A stretch of 64,000 bases of DNA from Rhytidiadelphus loreus. Its lineage: Eukaryota; Streptophyta; Bryopsida; Hypnales; Hylocomiaceae. The notes under the pieces are model-generated. The model saw only the letters and a program-made list of their open reading frames with translations. It was not told the DNA's origin and did no database searches. Positions 60,896-64,000 of this stretch are shown here, one piece after another. Each line of letters starts with the position of its first letter. Position 1 is the stretch's first letter. The DNA lies in NCBI GenBank assembly GCA_947034895.1, contig OX344762.1, positions 80,656,981-80,720,980 on the forward strand, given 5' to 3'. The position numbers were made by a program, and so were the translations under genes.

Positions 60896-62260
60896 TCATT
60901 GGTAAACAAAGCATATTGATTTTTCCACTTTCAATATAGCTCTAATTGCACCTAGTGCTTGACTAATTGTATAAAAACTATTCAAATTTTCATTATGCTA
61001 TGGTATTAGATGAGAGTCACTCTCCTAAGATACTTTTGAAGCATATTATGCTCTTCTAAAATCACCAAGTTGGAAGTTGGAAACATCTAAGAATGGGAAA
61101 TGATAGGAATATGAACTAGTGAATGTTCCATTGAAAACTTTTACTTGATCATAAAATCACAATTCCACATCCATTTCATAACATTATTCTATGAGGTCAA
61201 TCATTTTGAAGAGTTAGGGAAGAGACACATATCTACCTTTGTCAATGCTAAAAATACAACAAAGGTGTTAACATTGCAAAAGTTGCTTTTGTTGGTTCTA
61301 AAACTTTAGGCTTAGTTGGAAGGGAAGTAGGAAACCAACACCTAGCTGGGCGGCTCAGGAACCCCCGCCTAGATGGACCAGGGAGCCCCTGCCTGGGCGG
61401 ACTGTTTCTTTTTAAAAAAAAAATTTAATTGAAAAATAAATAAATAAATAAATAATTTTTTATTTATTTTTGTTTTTTACTTTATTTATTTAGATTCTTA
61501 GATTTAAAGTTTTTAAATGTCTAAATGTTTAAATTTTAAGTTTCAAGTTTTATATTTTACATTTTATATTTTACATTTTAAAATCCTAATTTCTTAATTT
61601 CATGCTTTCTTACTTTACTAGTTTTTGCTTATTGAGTCATCAAATTAGATTAGATTTAGATGGATTAGACCTAAGCAGGTTAGATTTAGATAAGTCTTAG
61701 ATTTCATATTAGACTTACGTAGATTTAGATATTCAACTTGGAATTTCTATCATTAAATCCAATAAGGGTTCTTTTTTTAGAATCTAATAGAGATGCTAAG
61801 TTCTTATCTACAACCGGGTTCACACTGCATGATGACGTGGCCAAGATAACATCCGCGTGGGTGGCCTTGGCGTGTACTTGATGTAGTCGAAGCTTTTTTT
61901 CCCGAAGTTTAGGTTTGGAGAACAAGGATGATTTCCCTGCATTTGTTATGTCAATTGTTCTCCTCTCCCCGATGCAATGAAGGTTGGTTGGATGTCAAAA
62001 TTCAATGCTTTGATTTGGACTTTCTTCTTGTTTTAGAAAATCAAGTTTTCATTTACTTGACAATAGCCCTGGTGACGGTGTTGCAAGCTCTTCCAGTGAA
62101 ATTGCTCAACTCCGATTTGCGAAAACTAACCTAGCCCTGCTTTAATTTCCAATTTTCTTGAATTAGGGTCATAATTTTGCTTCTTGCGCTTCTTCTCAAG
62201 ATTTAGTGCTCTCTTGTTCCGCAAATTCGTTTCTTAGCAAATCTTTGAAGTTTGTTCTCC
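60896..62260. other. AT-rich intergenic sequence
   Basis: Contains a GCCTAGATGG/GCCTGGGCGG short duplicate near 61345-61405 and A/T simple repeats at 61410-61620 (TAAA units, then TTTTA-CATTTTATATT runs). No gene supported. Confidence 0.4.
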
Positions 62261-62291
62261 ATGGCTACGCAACAAGGAATGACTTTCTGTG
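62261..62291 (+). other. possible first coding exon of an unidentified gene
   Basis: ATG GCT ACG CAA ... TTC TGT G followed by GTATGA, preceded by a GC-richer, C/T-rich leader like a plant 5' UTR. A plausible acceptor follows at about 62395 (TGCCACAG|ACACATT). I could not extend this to a recognised protein, and it may be chance. Confidence 0.2.
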
Positions 62292-63660
62292 GTATGAAAT
62301 TAGAGTTTTGGTATTGAGCAAATCCGAGTTATCAAGCATAAGTTGATGCAGTTGTATAGTTTCATGACACACTATATTATTGCATTGTGCCACAGACACA
62401 TTACTTGAAATTCCAGCTTACAGCTCTCGAGAGTTTGGTAAACTTCAATGCTATCAGTGAATCAAGGAAGGATTGCTTGTGAGGTTTTTATATCATTGGT
62501 AAGAACTGTTATAGATTTTATAATCATAGATTACAGAAGCAACAATGTATAATTGGGGACCTTGAATTTTGAAATTTGTATGGTTGTTGTAGCATGACTA
62601 CATGATTTAAAAGTTTAGTTTTCTGTATTGGATTTCACCTTGATTACAAGATTTTGGAATCATTTTCTTTTGATGTACTGATCAGAATGTTTTGTGTTGT
62701 ATGAGGTGGAGGATTACAATGAGCTGTGCGATGCTACACCACAAAACTCTAAAAGCCAAGAGTAGTATTGCCTTGGGCAAACCCTTGGAAGCCAGACAAC
62801 AGACATGATTGAGGTCGAGGGGGCGAATCCTCACTGTCCGGCTTTTACTTCTTTTTTTAAGAAGAAAAGAAAAGAATTTTTCTTTTTTTTATAAATTAAT
62901 TTCCACCCAAGGGCAATCGCATGAGATCAGGGACGCAAAAGATGGTCACTAAGGGTTGGAGAGATTTGGAGTCTACAGGGAAGATTTGGAATTTGATAGG
63001 GTCATCACGGAGCTGCTGAAGCCATCGTTACTTTGTTGCAAGTGATGCTATAGTCGGGAAAGTGCTTCAAATGGAGCCATGATTGACGTCAAGTCCATGG
63101 TGGACTATAAGGAGTTTGACAGTCAACAACTGGAAAGTAGGCATGCTACGAGTAAGTTTTCCCTACCTTTCGTACTTTCAACCGATCGTTGTCAATGTTG
63201 TCAATTTGTAAATGAGCAAGCAATGGTAATACCAACTATGAACCTCACACTCATCAAAATGTCTTGGATTTCATTTGAATGACAATTTCAAACCTCAAAA
63301 ACTATAGTGGTCTTAGGTTCTGAAGCTTGAAAGCCACAATTTTAGCATTTTGGAACACCCTTTTTTAATGAAGATGAACATTTTTTATTTGTATCCGTGC
63401 ATTTTTTGTTTTCTAGGTTTTGAAAGAGCGGTGCATACATTCATTTAGAGTTTTATATACAAATTAGTTTCTTTTTTATAATAATCAACAAAATGATATT
63501 TTATCAGTTTGGATATTTTGAATATTGTTGGTGAGGCAGATTGTTTGGATTGTATTAGCTCTAGCAATTGTTTTTGCACAGTGGTGACTTAACTTTGTCT
63601 AATTTCAAAACCGAAATTAAGAAGAAATTAACAAATTTGTTGAAAATGTCATAGCTATCA
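62292..63660. other. unannotated sequence, no gene confirmed
   Basis: Mixed composition, slightly GC-richer around 62700-63100, with no recognisable motif in any frame. The region could be transcribed but nothing supports a product. Confidence 0.35.
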
Positions 63661-63960
63661 CATTACATGTGTTTTGGCTGTTGAGGAGGTCTATGAGTTC
63701 CCAACTCGAAACCCACTTAAAAACCGCCAAAACCCGCCATTCCCCGCCTACGCTGACCTGGCCAAGAGACTGCCAGGTCAGTTTTTTGGGAATAAAATAA
63801 AATAAAATAAACTTTGTTTCTCATTTTGAGGACTTAAATTTATTTTATTTTATTTTTTTCAAAAAAAAGAAGTCTGACACCGAAGTTCGAGAAGACCGAG
63901 GGGAACGGAGCTAGGAACAGGCCCGAAACAGCCCTCTAGCCCCCCCCATCTCATCTAATG
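63661..63960. mobile_element. CATTA-ended element, short uninterrupted copy
   Basis: Begins CATTACATGTGTTTTGGCTG, includes GCTGACCTGGCCAAGAGACT, an A/T-rich middle with TAAAA units, and ends with GGAACAGGCCCGAAACAGCC and CATCTAATG at 63960. It shares head and tail with the 56494-58115 copy and the tail with 46559-46837, defining the family. Non-coding. Confidence 0.7.
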
Positions 63961-64000
63961 TGTTGATTAGACTAGTTGGAATATTCATTCTTTTGCAATT

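Overview
The window is nuclear DNA of a land plant. The genes are intron-rich with GT-AG borders. Five of them encode conserved eukaryotic housekeeping proteins in their plant forms: DENR, an Mpo1/DUF962 protein, TWD40-1 (a subunit of the plant TPLATE endocytosis complex), API5 and the exosome subunit RRP46. Long AT-rich intergenic stretches are packed with small, mostly foldback DNA transposons. Small-exon genes, large AT-rich gaps and the moss-like SWIM and amino-methyltransferase-like fragments suggest a bryophyte or other early-diverging land plant, but the lineage cannot be proven from sequence alone.

Layout. 1-502: 5' part of a RING-HC (RMA/RNF5-like) E3 ligase gene on the minus strand, cut by the window edge. 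0.5-11.3 kb: gene-poor, with a PIF/Harbinger transposase relic, a TTAA-bounded element, a CACTA-ended foldback, a 2.3-kb field of a recurring CCAANTNGGA-like word and a GC-tipped inverted-repeat element. 11.6-42.5 kb: gene cluster, in order DENR (+), Mpo1-like (-), TWD40-1 (-, 26 exons over 11.6 kb), API5 (+, sharing a divergent 1.8-kb promoter interval with TWD40-1) and RRP46 (+). For these five genes I reassembled exons by eye. Each model keeps an open frame with consistent phase at every junction; full-length products are about 194, 212-230, 1608, 555 and 251 residues. 42.5-64 kb: transposon-rich, with CACTA-ended palindromes, two more TTAA-element copies, a 430-bp inverted duplication, a 16-bp minisatellite, a CATTA-ended repeat family and a 36-codon tandem repeat.

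The most unusual locus is 51.7-55.0 kb. On the minus strand lie four phase-compatible exons resembling the C-terminal half of an N4/N6 amino DNA methyltransferase. Facing away from it on the plus strand is a SWIM zinc-finger protein gene broken by one in-frame stop and one frameshift. This looks like a decayed mobile or lineage-specific gene pair.

The housekeeping genes do not form a pathway together: they act in translation re-initiation, ER lipid alpha-oxidation, clathrin-mediated endocytosis, nuclear cell-death or RNA-linked functions and RNA decay. No rRNA, tRNA, CRISPR or bacterial-type feature was seen.
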